Source: an uncultured Slackia sp. (lineage in GTDB: Bacteria > Actinomycetota > Coriobacteriia > Coriobacteriales > Eggerthellaceae). From it: DNA of 50,659 nt. The stretch spans positions 1 through 50,659 of the forward strand of contig NZ_CALUMA010000120.1 in assembly GCF_944321625.1 (NCBI RefSeq). Direction: 5' to 3'. Below, in pieces: positions 7,094-13,430 of the stretch (its first letter is position 1; each line of letters starts with the position of its first letter). Made by a program: the position numbers and the translations under genes. The notes below the pieces were generated by a model. It was given only the letters and a program-made list of their open reading frames with translations, did not search any database and was not told the DNA's origin.

Positions 7094-8171
7094 CGTCCGC
7101 CCCTCTAAACGCCTCGATTGTCCTCTTTATGTCGGTACTCTCGACAAGACGCGGGGTTGCGTTCCTCACGTCGAAGCCGCCCGATTCGCCCCTTCGCACC
7201 AGGAAATCCAAGCCGCACCCGGCGCAGTCGTACCAGCGAACCACGCCCGTATTGGACCGCCTTACGACGGGATGGCCGCACCTGGGGCATAGGTAATACG
7301 CTCTCCCGATACGCGCCACGTCGTTGTTGGCGTCGGCGTTTTTCAATCCCAGCTCTGCCAGAACTTCGGCGTTCGGTTTCGGCGGCTGGGGTTCGGGCTT
7401 CGTCTCGGAGGGGAGGGGGTGCGCGCCCGCGCCAGCAGGGGGCGCGGCACCCCCCTTCCCTTCTTCGTGAATGCACAATTCGTCATTCGTAGGGCCGAAT
7501 TGTGCATCACTTCGTATACCTGTACAGGCTTCCGAATGCCCTTGAACATCTGGCGTGCCGATTCCTGCACGTCTGGCGTTACAGTCCGTTGCACGTCTGG
7601 CGTGTCCGCCTTCGCACGTCTCGGGTGCCGATTCCTGCACGGGTGGGGTGCCAGCCTTGGCACGTGTATTTTTATGCACGTCTGACGTGCCAAAATTTAC
7701 ACGTCCCGCAAACTCGCCGACGTAGTTAGCGGAAACCTCGTGCCCGTCGGATTCCAGGTCTTCGAGATGATTGTCCAGCCATACGTAATCATCCGGGATC
7801 TCTCCGCCCTCTTCCTCGAGGTACGCCGCCATTGCGTCGTTCTGTACGGGGAAGAAGATGCGGCTCGGCGTCCTGCCGTCGCGTTTGGTGGCGCACGCTA
7901 TGGCCCCTTTCGCGATGAGGGACTTTCTCAGGCGCAGTGCGCGAACGCGCCCGGTTGCCAGGAATTCGGCGGCGCGCTCGTCTCCGCATATGGTGCAGTA
8001 CAAGCCCGGTCTCCCTTTGACCTGGCGGCGCTCGCTGGCGTAGATCAGATACAGGGCGCATTGCATGCCTGACAGACCCAGCTCGGCCAGCCTGGCGGCC
8101 TCGGCGCGTGACAGCTTGCAGTAAGGCGCTGGAGTGTCTCCCTGGGGCCTCTTTCCTTCGCTCTCGGCCAT
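7077..8171 (-). CDS. Probable replication initiator (RepA_N-like layout) with internal iterons
   Basis: The start at 8171 (MAESEGKRPQ) follows the stop of the upstream gene by 2 bp; the frame runs further upstream but is then antisense to other genes. Residues 17-110 have the pattern of a winged-helix initiator domain: YCKL, then LGLSGMQCALYLIYASER, then VRALRLRKSLIAKGAIACATKRDGRTPSRIFF. The middle (about 150-280) is a variable low-complexity linker, and its DNA holds an iteron array (7543-7691) and an inverted repeat (7471-7507). The C terminus is a zinc ribbon, CPRC (about 294) and CAGC (about 317). The resemblance to RepA_N proteins is by layout, not a proven match. It could instead be another DNA-binding element protein. 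Confidence 0.5.
   Translation of the reverse strand: MAESEGKRPQGDTPAPYCKLSRAEAARLAELGLSGMQCALYLIYASERRQVKGRPGLYCTICGDERAAEFLATGRVRALRLRKSLIAKGAIACATKRDGRTPSRIFFPVQNDAMAAYLEEEGGEIPDDYVWLDNHLEDLESDGHEVSANYVGEFAGRVNFGTSDVHKNTRAKAGTPPVQESAPETCEGGHARRATDCNARRAGIGTPDVQGHSEACTGIRSDAQFGPTNDELCIHEEGKGGAAPPAGAGAHPLPSETKPEPQPPKPNAEVLAELGLKNADANNDVARIGRAYYLCPRCGHPVVRRSNTGVVRWYDCAGCGLDFLVRRGESGGFDVRNATPRLVESTDIKRTIEAFRGADDGHKA
7471..7507. repeat. 12-bp inverted repeat inside the rep-like gene
   Basis: ATGCACAATTCG (7471-7482) and CGAATTGTGCAT (7496-7507) are perfect inverse copies around 13 bp. A second palindrome, CCTGTACAGG, lies at 7519-7528. Both are within 75 bp of the iteron array, and the outer arms share TGCAC with the iteron core. 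Confidence 0.7.
7543..7691. repeat. Iteron array (consensus TGCACGTCTGGCGTGCC), putative replication origin
   Basis: Clear copies start at 7543, 7566, 7590, 7613, 7636 and 7675, with a degenerate one near 7659. Steps are 23-24 bp except for the last one. The best copies are TGCACGTCTGGCGTGTC (7590) and TGCACGTCTGACGTGCC (7675). Because the step is not a multiple of three, the copies are read in all three frames, so the conserved object is the DNA rather than the peptide. AT-rich tracts (TGTATTTTTATG, AAAATTTAC) lie inside this otherwise GC-rich gene. Confidence 0.75.
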
Positions 8172-8173
8172 GA

Positions 8174-8485
8174 TCAGCGCCCCAGCGAATCGACCGAGGC
8201 GCGGCGGCGCGTGAGCCACTTCTTCACGCACGGGCGTTCGCGCTCCAGGATGCGGGCGAGAGCCGCCGCTATGTTGTGGTTCACGCCGGACTTCGCGCCG
8301 TGTGCGTCCACGAAATCGACCTTGCGCATCTGTTCGATGAGCCATTGCATCGAGAACTTTCGTTCGGCCGCCGCCTCGCGCTCGGCGAGGCGCACCATGT
8401 ACGCCCAGGCGTCGCTGTTTTCGCGCGTCCATTCCTCGGCCTGGGCCATGAGCAGTTCGGGCGCGCGGTCTTTTTCGTTCTTCAT
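8174..8485 (-). CDS. Small protein upstream of the rep-like gene (103 aa)
   Basis: The 103 residues contain W-x-R-E-N-S-D-A-W near 20-28 and FSMQWLIEQMRKVDF, then GVNHNIAAALARILERERP, then a basic end with RRRASVD. The pattern resembles short winged-helix-like proteins of phages and plasmids, but I cannot name the family. It is translated just before the rep-like gene (2-bp gap). GAGGAAAGC lies upstream of the start. Confidence 0.55.
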   Translation of the reverse strand: MKNEKDRAPELLMAQAEEWTRENSDAWAYMVRLAEREAAAERKFSMQWLIEQMRKVDFVDAHGAKSGVNHNIAAALARILERERPCVKKWLTRRRASVDSLGR

Positions 8486-8506
8486 CGTCTCGCTTTCCTC
8501 TTCCTT

Positions 8507-8722
8507 CTATCGGCGCCCGCCCATGTCGAGCAGGCGCGACTTGGGCACGAACCAGCGCCGCCCGATCTTGAAGCCCGGCAGCTCGCCGCGCTCCAGGCAA
8601 CGGCGCACGGTCTGGGCAGAGAGGCCCGTCAGCGTGCACACGTCGGCAACGGTGAGCAGGTCGCCGTATTCCCTGGCATCCGAATCTCGTTTTGGATGCT
8701 GGCCCAATGCGATAACTGGCAT
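8507..8722 (-). CDS. xis: Excisionase / MerR-type helix-turn-helix protein
   Basis: The 71 residues contain the classic excisionase signature: LLTVADVCTLTGLSAQTVRRCLERGELPGFKIGRRWFVPKSRL, a winged helix of the HTH_17 kind ending with the wing RRWFVP. AAGGAGG stands just upstream of ATG 8722. In an integrated element beside a tyrosine integrase, such a protein normally directs excision. It may also regulate the operon it heads, which runs left through the rep-like gene. It is divergent from the gene at 8815. Confidence 0.75.
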   Translation of the reverse strand: MPVIALGQHPKRDSDAREYGDLLTVADVCTLTGLSAQTVRRCLERGELPGFKIGRRWFVPKSRLLDMGGRR

Positions 8723-8741
8723 TTGCTTACCTCCTTCTATA

Positions 8742-8770
8742 TTGACTTGCGGTTATCTGCGAACTATTAT
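8742..8770 (+). promoter_or_regulatory. Sigma-70 promoter for the 8815 regulator and int
   Basis: TTGACT (8742-8747), a 17-bp spacer and TATTAT (8765-8770) make a near-consensus promoter. It ends 45 bp before the start at 8815 and overlaps the leader of the divergent xis operon, so the two directions may compete. Confidence 0.7.
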
Positions 8771-8814
8771 GCTTAACGTTACGTCATCAGAAAAGAAAAT
8801 TTTTAGGGGGACAT

Positions 8815-9690
8815 ATGAGATTGAACGAGACGGTGAAGAAGGCTTTGCGGGATTCCGGGACGAACTTCGCGGGCAATTTGCCAGAGCCGCGGCCGGGATG
8901 CGGCGTGGCATCTGTTGCGGCAGTATCGCCGTCGTGGGCGGTCGGCCCCGTCGAGGAATTCGACGGTGGCTTCCTGCTGCGCCCGCGCGAAGCCCGCGCA
9001 AGCCTCCCCGTCGAGTTCTGGAACCATGAGCTATTAGAGACGGACGAAAAAGACGCATCGTCGCTGATCGCGTTCATGAGGAACTGGGGCGTTCCGTACC
9101 TGCCTGTAAGGGAATGCATGATGTTTGCATCCGATCGCCAGAAAGAGGCGGTAGCGAAGACCGAAAAACACCGTCTTTCGTTTACCCCGGCTCCAAAGCG
9201 TGGGAAAACGAACGGCGACGGCATCCATATCGAAAGCGGAACGAGCGGCACAATCTTCTATGTGTCCGCTGACGAAGCGGAACAGTCCGTTCTATGGCTA
9301 AAGCTGGCCGTTCTGAACCTCGTTTATGGCGCGAATGGGGCGCCCGATCATAAGGCGGCGGAAATTATAAGCCGCGCAGCCTGCCCCAGCCGGGTGCTTC
9401 GGATTGGGCGATACTCCGATTCCCTCCTTGTGGACGCCTGCGGGACTGGCCTTGCAAGCTGCGGGCTGCTGACTGCCGCCATCTGTTCGCAGTTGATCGA
9501 GTCGTTCGCGGACGATGCGGAATGGAGGATATGCGCCTGCGAGGGGTGCGGGCGGGTGTTCAAGCGCAAGCGCCCTGACGATGGGGCGACGCGTCCGCAT
9601 GGCGATTCGAAATATTGCTGCACCGTCTGCAAGGACAGGCAGACGAAGCGCAACCAGCGCGCGGCGGCGAGGAACCGTATAAAGCACTAG
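8815..9690 (+). CDS. CGNR-type zinc-finger regulator of the element
   Basis: The 291 residues end in CACEGCGRVFKRKR and SKYCCTVCKDRQTKRNQ, a C-terminal zinc finger of the CGNR kind. In regulators of that family it follows an N-terminal ligand-like domain. The first 230 residues are mixed alpha/beta and unfamiliar. AGGGGGACAT precedes ATG 8815 and a good sigma-70 promoter lies upstream. int follows 74 bp downstream on the same strand, so this gene may control or be co-transcribed with integrase. A hairpin (9691-9717) between them may lower int expression. Confidence 0.6.
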   Translation: MRLNETVKKALRDSGTNFAGNLPEPRPGCGVASVAAVSPSWAVGPVEEFDGGFLLRPREARASLPVEFWNHELLETDEKDASSLIAFMRNWGVPYLPVRECMMFASDRQKEAVAKTEKHRLSFTPAPKRGKTNGDGIHIESGTSGTIFYVSADEAEQSVLWLKLAVLNLVYGANGAPDHKAAEIISRAACPSRVLRIGRYSDSLLVDACGTGLASCGLLTAAICSQLIESFADDAEWRICACEGCGRVFKRKRPDDGATRPHGDSKYCCTVCKDRQTKRNQRAAARNRIKH

Positions 9691-9717
9691 CCAAATCCGC
9701 CCCATCTGGGCGTTTGG
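9691..9717 (+). other. Hairpin between the regulator and int
   Basis: CCAAA and CGCCC pair with GGGCG and TTTGG around CATCT, leaving a small bulge. There is no T-run, so it is more likely a partial attenuator or processing site than a full terminator. Confidence 0.4.
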
Positions 9718-9764
9718 GATATAACGCGGCAAATCTGCGAGCAAGTCTTAGGAGGTGAAAGAGA

Positions 9765-11072
9765 ATGTCATACGGAGACGGCAGCATAACCGAGCTGAAG
9801 AAGTACGGCGCGAGCTTTTCCCCGAAGAAATGGCGCGTTCGCGTGTACGCGGGCGAAGACCCGGCCACAGGCAAGAAGCGATGGGCCTCGAAGACCGTTC
9901 GCGGCACGAAGGCGGACGCCCGCAAGGCGCGCGACGAACTCAAGCGCGAGCTTGAGAGCGGCCTCAAGGTGGACGCGAGAAACGTCACGTTCGGCGAGTT
10001 CGCCCGAGAGTGGCACGAACGGCGCGTTACGTCCGGCGAGATTGGCGAGCGGAACGCCCTTGATACGGTTTATGCGGTGAAGCGGCTCGTTTCCCTCATG
10101 GGGAATATGAGGCTTCGCGACGTTGACGTGCAGACGGTCGAAAGGGTTCTCGACATCATTAGGAACGGCGAAGACAGAGGCGGGCGCGCCATTGGGAACA
10201 CCGCCGTTCGCAGGTACTATGTAATCCTCAAGCAAGTGATGCAGAGGGCCGTTGACTGCGACTTGGTGATGCGCAACCCCTGCGCGAGGGTGAAGCCGCC
10301 GCGGCTCGACCCTGTAGAGCGCCGTTCGCTATCGCACGATGAAGCCGCTGCGCTCATCCGCGCCGTTGACGAATCGGAGCGCAAAGAGCTTGCGAAAATG
10401 GGAGCCGTGGAGGCACGCGCCGAAGAGGCGGGGCGCTGCGGCGTCTCCCGGGTCGCTGGCCTGGGAACGCTCGGCAGGCTCCAGGCGGTCAGAATCGGCC
10501 TCGCAACGGGGCTTAGGCTCGGCGAGGCGTGCGCCCTCACGTGGGGTGACGTAGATTTGGCCGCATGCCTCGTGCATGTCGGGCGCAGCATAACCACATG
10601 CGGCACGATCAAGGAGCCGAAGAGCCGCGCGGGCGTTCGCAGCGTCTCCATTGACGGCGAGACCGCTCGCAAGCTGCACGCCTGGCGACGCGTCCAGGCC
10701 GAAAAGCTGGGGCGCATGGGCGTTTCAGCCGGAGACGATACGCCCGTATGCTGTTCGGAGGTCGGAGGGTACTTGAGCCTCGCGAACTTCGAAAGGTGGT
10801 GGCGCGCATGGCGCTTAGAAAACGGGTTCCCGACCCTGAAGTTCCATGAGCTTAGGCACACGCAGGCGACGCAGCTTCTCGCCGCCGGGGTGGACGTCAA
10901 GACGGTGCAAACCAGGCTGGGGCATTCCAGCGCATCGCTCACGCTCGACCTCTACGCCCATGCGGTGCCGGAGAACGACCGAGCGGCGGCGGACCTGATA
11001 GGCGAGCTTTTCGCCGCGAAGAAGCCGGAGGCACCCGAAAACAGCGGCTTCAGGCTCGTGAAAACGGCCTGA
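9765..11072 (+). CDS. int: Tyrosine-family site-specific integrase
   Basis: The 435 residues have three parts. An AP2-like arm-binding domain comes first (KWRVRVYAGEDPATGKKRWASKTVRGTKADA, residues 22-52). A SAM-like core-binding domain spans about 75-180. The catalytic domain carries R (TGLRLGEA), K (KEPKSRAG), H-x-x-R (HELRHT), the LGHSS motif and the nucleophile Y in LYAH. An insertion of about 40 residues after the start of the catalytic domain (KELAKMGAVEAR...) is longer than usual. GGAGGTGAAAGAGA gives a strong start. It lies next to attR and should catalyse recombination at the tRNA-Thr site. Confidence 0.95.
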   Translation: MSYGDGSITELKKYGASFSPKKWRVRVYAGEDPATGKKRWASKTVRGTKADARKARDELKRELESGLKVDARNVTFGEFAREWHERRVTSGEIGERNALDTVYAVKRLVSLMGNMRLRDVDVQTVERVLDIIRNGEDRGGRAIGNTAVRRYYVILKQVMQRAVDCDLVMRNPCARVKPPRLDPVERRSLSHDEAAALIRAVDESERKELAKMGAVEARAEEAGRCGVSRVAGLGTLGRLQAVRIGLATGLRLGEACALTWGDVDLAACLVHVGRSITTCGTIKEPKSRAGVRSVSIDGETARKLHAWRRVQAEKLGRMGVSAGDDTPVCCSEVGGYLSLANFERWWRAWRLENGFPTLKFHELRHTQATQLLAAGVDVKTVQTRLGHSSASLTLDLYAHAVPENDRAAADLIGELFAAKKPEAPENSGFRLVKTA

Positions 11073-11080
11073 TTACGCGC

Positions 11081-11100
11081 GAAGTTGACCCAGAGTTGAC
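11081..11100. repeat. Right copy of the 20-bp end repeat, candidate integrase arm site
   Basis: This is identical to 4612-4631 and in the same orientation, 9 bp after the int stop and 67 bp inside attR. It contains AGTTGAC twice. Confidence 0.6.
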
Positions 11101-11131
11101 CAAAGAAGCATTCGAACGTTGAGAAAAGAAG

Positions 11132-11162
11132 AGGCCACCGAACGAAAAACGCCCGATGGCCT
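11132..11162 (-). terminator. Element-borne terminator for tRNA-Thr
   Basis: AGGCCACCGAAC and GCCCGATGGCCT form an imperfect stem that ends in AGGCCA/TGGCCT, followed on the minus strand by CTTCTTTTCTC. It stands 10 bp after the tRNA 3' end and replaces the terminator displaced to 4436-4463. Confidence 0.55.
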
Positions 11163-11167
11163 GGTGC

Positions 11168-11217
11168 TTTCGTGGAGCCGACGACCGGACTCGAACCGGT
11201 GACCTACGCATTACGAG
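11168..11217. repeat. Right attachment site (attR), inside the intact tRNA-Thr
   Basis: This is the second copy of the 50-bp duplication. It covers the 3' part of the tRNA up to the anticodon stem. Downstream, from 11218, comes the tRNA 5' half, showing that the intact gene is at this end. Confidence 0.9.
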
Positions 11218-11248
11218 TGCGTTGCTCTACCAACTGAGCCACGTCGGC
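11173..11248 (-). tRNA. tRNA-Thr (anticodon CGU)
   Basis: The 76 nt fold as a full cloverleaf: acceptor GCCGACG/CGTCGGC, D arm GCTC...GAGC, anticodon stem ACGCA/TGCGT with loop CTCGTAA, T arm ACCGG/CCGGT, and encoded CCA. The anticodon CGT reads ACG threonine codons. The 3' part belongs to attR, so it came from the integrated element. Confidence 0.95.
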
Positions 11249-11277
11249 GCACTGCGTTCATAAAAACGCGAGGACAT

Positions 11278-11306
11278 ACTATAAACGAGAATCAAACTTT
11301 GCGCAA
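11278..11306 (-). promoter_or_regulatory. Promoter of tRNA-Thr
   Basis: On the minus strand TTGCGC (11306-11301), 17 bp and TATAGT (11283-11278) stand 30 bp before the tRNA. The same TTGCGC-N17-TA form precedes tRNA-Gln. Confidence 0.7.
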
Positions 11307-11324
11307 GCCCAGTTAGCTTGTAGG

Positions 11325-11537
11325 ATGCTCTATTTCTACAATCTCCGGCAAGTGCTGCCCGAAACGACGGGGATAGAGCATTGTTCGCGCACCAAGGAGG
11401 GGCATGCGCAAAAGCAGCGATGCGCGAGCTGGGATTTCTCTGCATGGCCCAGTCCACCACCGCTGCAAACGAGCCGAATAAAGCTCTATTCTTCATTTCC
11501 TGGGCACCACATGCCAGAAAATCGAGGAATAGAGCAT
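11325..11537. repeat. Two related 57-bp palindromic units
   Basis: Unit 1 (11325-11381) begins ATGCTCTATT and ends GGATAGAGCAT. Unit 2 (11481-11537) begins AAGCTCTATT and ends GAATAGAGCAT. In each the ends pair (GCTCTAT/ATAGAGC), and in unit 2 an inner CTGGGCA/TGCCAG also pairs. The units are diverged copies about 155 bp apart. They look like extragenic palindromic elements or structured RNA, with no ORF of their own. Confidence 0.6.
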
Positions 11538-11841
11538 TCCGAGAAGGCCATCGGCTTTCCCAAAGACGGAGTCGTTTAGCTTCCCAAAAGTACGGCAGTC
11601 GAATTATGCCAAGGCAAACCGCTAGCTTCTCTGAGGATGAGACTACTGACCTACCACTTAGCAAAAAGCCGGAAAACTTCCAAGCTGCAGCAAGCAGGAG
11701 CCCGCAAGGCCAATACCCCACTTTGACGAAACGCCATATATAGGCAGACGTTTTCCCAGCTCGAAACAAGGTTGTAACATTCGTTCGCGGAAATGCGCTC
11801 GCTCTAGCACACCGACGTACTATACTTTGTAAATTCGGTGT
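11538..11841. other. Intergenic region upstream of the antiporter
   Basis: I see no gene here. A long minus-strand frame crosses the region, but it also crosses the palindromic units and the tRNA and has no family resemblance. A possible -10 (TATACT, 11821-11826) for the antiporter lies at the end, with no good -35. Confidence 0.4.
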
Positions 11842-11877
11842 CATATACGCACGCTATTGCATATACGCACGTTATTG
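11842..11877. promoter_or_regulatory. 18-bp tandem repeat in the antiporter leader
   Basis: CATATACGCACGCTATTG and CATATACGCACGTTATTG (11842-11859, 11860-11877) differ at one base. They lie 55-90 bp before the start codon. The core CATATACGCAC resembles the CATTAACGCAC pair, also with an 18-bp period, upstream of the HdeD-like gene (46052-46080). Confidence 0.6.
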
Positions 11878-11931
11878 CGCGAAACCGCATCGCGCACAGT
11901 ACGGCCGCCCTCGAGTTGAAACGAATGCATT

Positions 11932-13320
11932 ATGGAAATCGGAACCACTCTTCCCATTTGGAGCATCATCCCCTTCGTGGGCATGCTGCTATCCATCGCA
12001 ATCTTTCCCATCGTCAAAGGCGAATGGTGGGAGTCACACCAGCTGCACGTGGCCGCGTTCTGGTCGCTGCTGTTTTTGGTGCCCTTCGCCATTGCTTACG
12101 GCGTGGGCGAAGCGACCTATGAGCTCGCCGAAGTGGTGATTGTGGACTACATCCCCTTTGTAGTGCTGTTGTTTGGCCTGTACGTGGCCGCAGGCGGCAT
12201 CCATATCGCGGGCAGCATTGCAGGCACCACGCGCAACAACATGGTCATGCTGGGCATCGGCATGGTTCTTGCAAGCTTCATCGGCACCACGGGCGCGGCC
12301 ATGACGCTGATTCGCCCGGTGCTGCGCGCCAACGCCTGGCGCAAACACAAAGCGCACATCGTGGTGTTCTTCATCTTCATGGTGGCCAATATCGGCGGCT
12401 GCCTGACCCCGCTGGGGGATCCGCCGCTGTTCTTGGGCTATTTGCGCGGCGTGCCGTTCTTCTGGCCCGCTGAGCACCTGTGGCCGCTGTGGCTGTTCAA
12501 TGCCGTGGTGCTGCTCATCGTGTTCGCATTGATCGACCGCCATTACATCAAGAAAGAAGGCAAGGAGGGCGCTGAGGCCCTGCGCCTCATGGACGCCGCC
12601 GACGAGCGCACGCCCATCCGCATCGAGGGCAAGCGCAACATTGCTTGCATCGCGTTGATCATCGTGGCCGTCATCCTCAACGGCGCCATCCCGCAATCCG
12701 GCCTGTTCACCGACGCCTCCACGGGCCTCACCTACGGTTTCTATGTGTTCGGCGACATCCACATTGGCCTGGAGTACATCGTGCAGGTGGGCTTGATTCT
12801 GGTTGCCGCCGCCATCTCTATGAAAATCACGCCTAAGCCGTATCGCGAGTCCAACAACTTCGAGTGGGGCGCAATCGCCGAAGTGGCGCGCCTGTTCATA
12901 GGCATCTTCATAACGATGATCCCCGCTCTGGCCCTGCTGCGCGCCAACGGTGCCGCCCTGGGCATCGATCAGCCGTGGGAGTTCTTCTGGGCCACCGGCG
13001 CGCTTTCCAGCTTCTTGGACAACTCGCCCACTTACCTGGTGTTTATGACCACGGCGGGCTCAATTGGAGCGGAAGCCGGCATGGCAGCTATCCAGACTTC
13101 GGTGGGCACGATTGCCATCGAGTCGCTCATTGCGGTTTCGGCCGGCGCCGTATTCATGGGCGCGAACACCTACATCGGCAACGCCCCCAACTTCATGGTG
13201 AAATCCATCGCCGAGCGCGCGAAAGTGAAGATGCCCACGTTCTTCGGATACATGGGCTGGTCGTGCGCCATCCTGATTCCGCTGTTCATCGTGGATACGG
13301 TGGTGTTCTTCATCCTGTAA
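11932..13320 (+). CDS. NhaD-type sodium:proton antiporter (ion transporter superfamily)
   Basis: The 462 residues form about twelve membrane segments in two related halves. Typical motifs are NIGGCLTPLGDPPLFLGYLRG (around 150) and its counterpart GALSSFLDNSPTYLVFMTTA (around 360), the helix-breaking stretches that bind substrate in this superfamily. The protein should exchange cytoplasmic Na+ for external H+ (or the reverse) and so manage salt and pH. Substrate is inferred from the family. The gene stands alone, with a terminator downstream and a tandem direct repeat in its leader. No strong ribosome binding site precedes ATG 11932. Confidence 0.8.
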   Translation: MEIGTTLPIWSIIPFVGMLLSIAIFPIVKGEWWESHQLHVAAFWSLLFLVPFAIAYGVGEATYELAEVVIVDYIPFVVLLFGLYVAAGGIHIAGSIAGTTRNNMVMLGIGMVLASFIGTTGAAMTLIRPVLRANAWRKHKAHIVVFFIFMVANIGGCLTPLGDPPLFLGYLRGVPFFWPAEHLWPLWLFNAVVLLIVFALIDRHYIKKEGKEGAEALRLMDAADERTPIRIEGKRNIACIALIIVAVILNGAIPQSGLFTDASTGLTYGFYVFGDIHIGLEYIVQVGLILVAAAISMKITPKPYRESNNFEWGAIAEVARLFIGIFITMIPALALLRANGAALGIDQPWEFFWATGALSSFLDNSPTYLVFMTTAGSIGAEAGMAAIQTSVGTIAIESLIAVSAGAVFMGANTYIGNAPNFMVKSIAERAKVKMPTFFGYMGWSCAILIPLFIVDTVVFFIL

Positions 13321-13383
13321 GCAAAAGCGGCGTCGACGGCGCGCAAGCCTCGTACCGACGCACATATCGCGCCTCTCGCCTTT

Positions 13384-13410
13384 GCCCGCCCCATTCGGAG
13401 CGGGCTTTTT
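13384..13410 (+). terminator. Terminator after the antiporter gene
   Basis: GCCCGC and GCGGGC pair (with CC/GG inside) and are followed by TTTTT. It also lies just beyond the end of the convergent surface-protein gene at 13431. Confidence 0.75.
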
Positions 13411-13430
13411 GCGCAGGGTCCTTTTGCCGT

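Larger units (their letters stand above)
4468..11217. mobile_element. 6.7-kb integrative element in the tRNA-Thr(CGU) gene
   Basis: Perfect 50-bp direct repeats (4468-4517, 11168-11217) bound a 6,700-bp unit carrying a tyrosine integrase next to the right end and an excisionase. There are two regulators or HTH proteins, a Rep-like gene with iterons and several small unknown genes. I see no relaxase, coupling protein, type IV secretion, capsid or terminase gene. It is therefore neither a complete conjugative element nor a complete phage. It looks like a plasmid-like or satellite-type element that integrates, excises and perhaps replicates. The intact tRNA remains at the right end. Confidence 0.85.

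Noticed and set aside
7543..7691. Possible CRISPR array
   Set aside because: The repeats are 17 bp with only 6-7 bp between them and lie inside a coding gene; there are no cas genes. They fit iterons instead.
8172..8639. N-terminal extension of the rep-like frame
   Set aside because: The extension overlaps the 103-residue gene and xis in another frame; the start at 8171 fits the operon spacing.
11227..11844. 205-codon minus-strand frame
   Set aside because: It overlaps tRNA-Thr and both palindromic units, has no ribosome binding site and resembles nothing; it is a chance open frame in GC-rich DNA.
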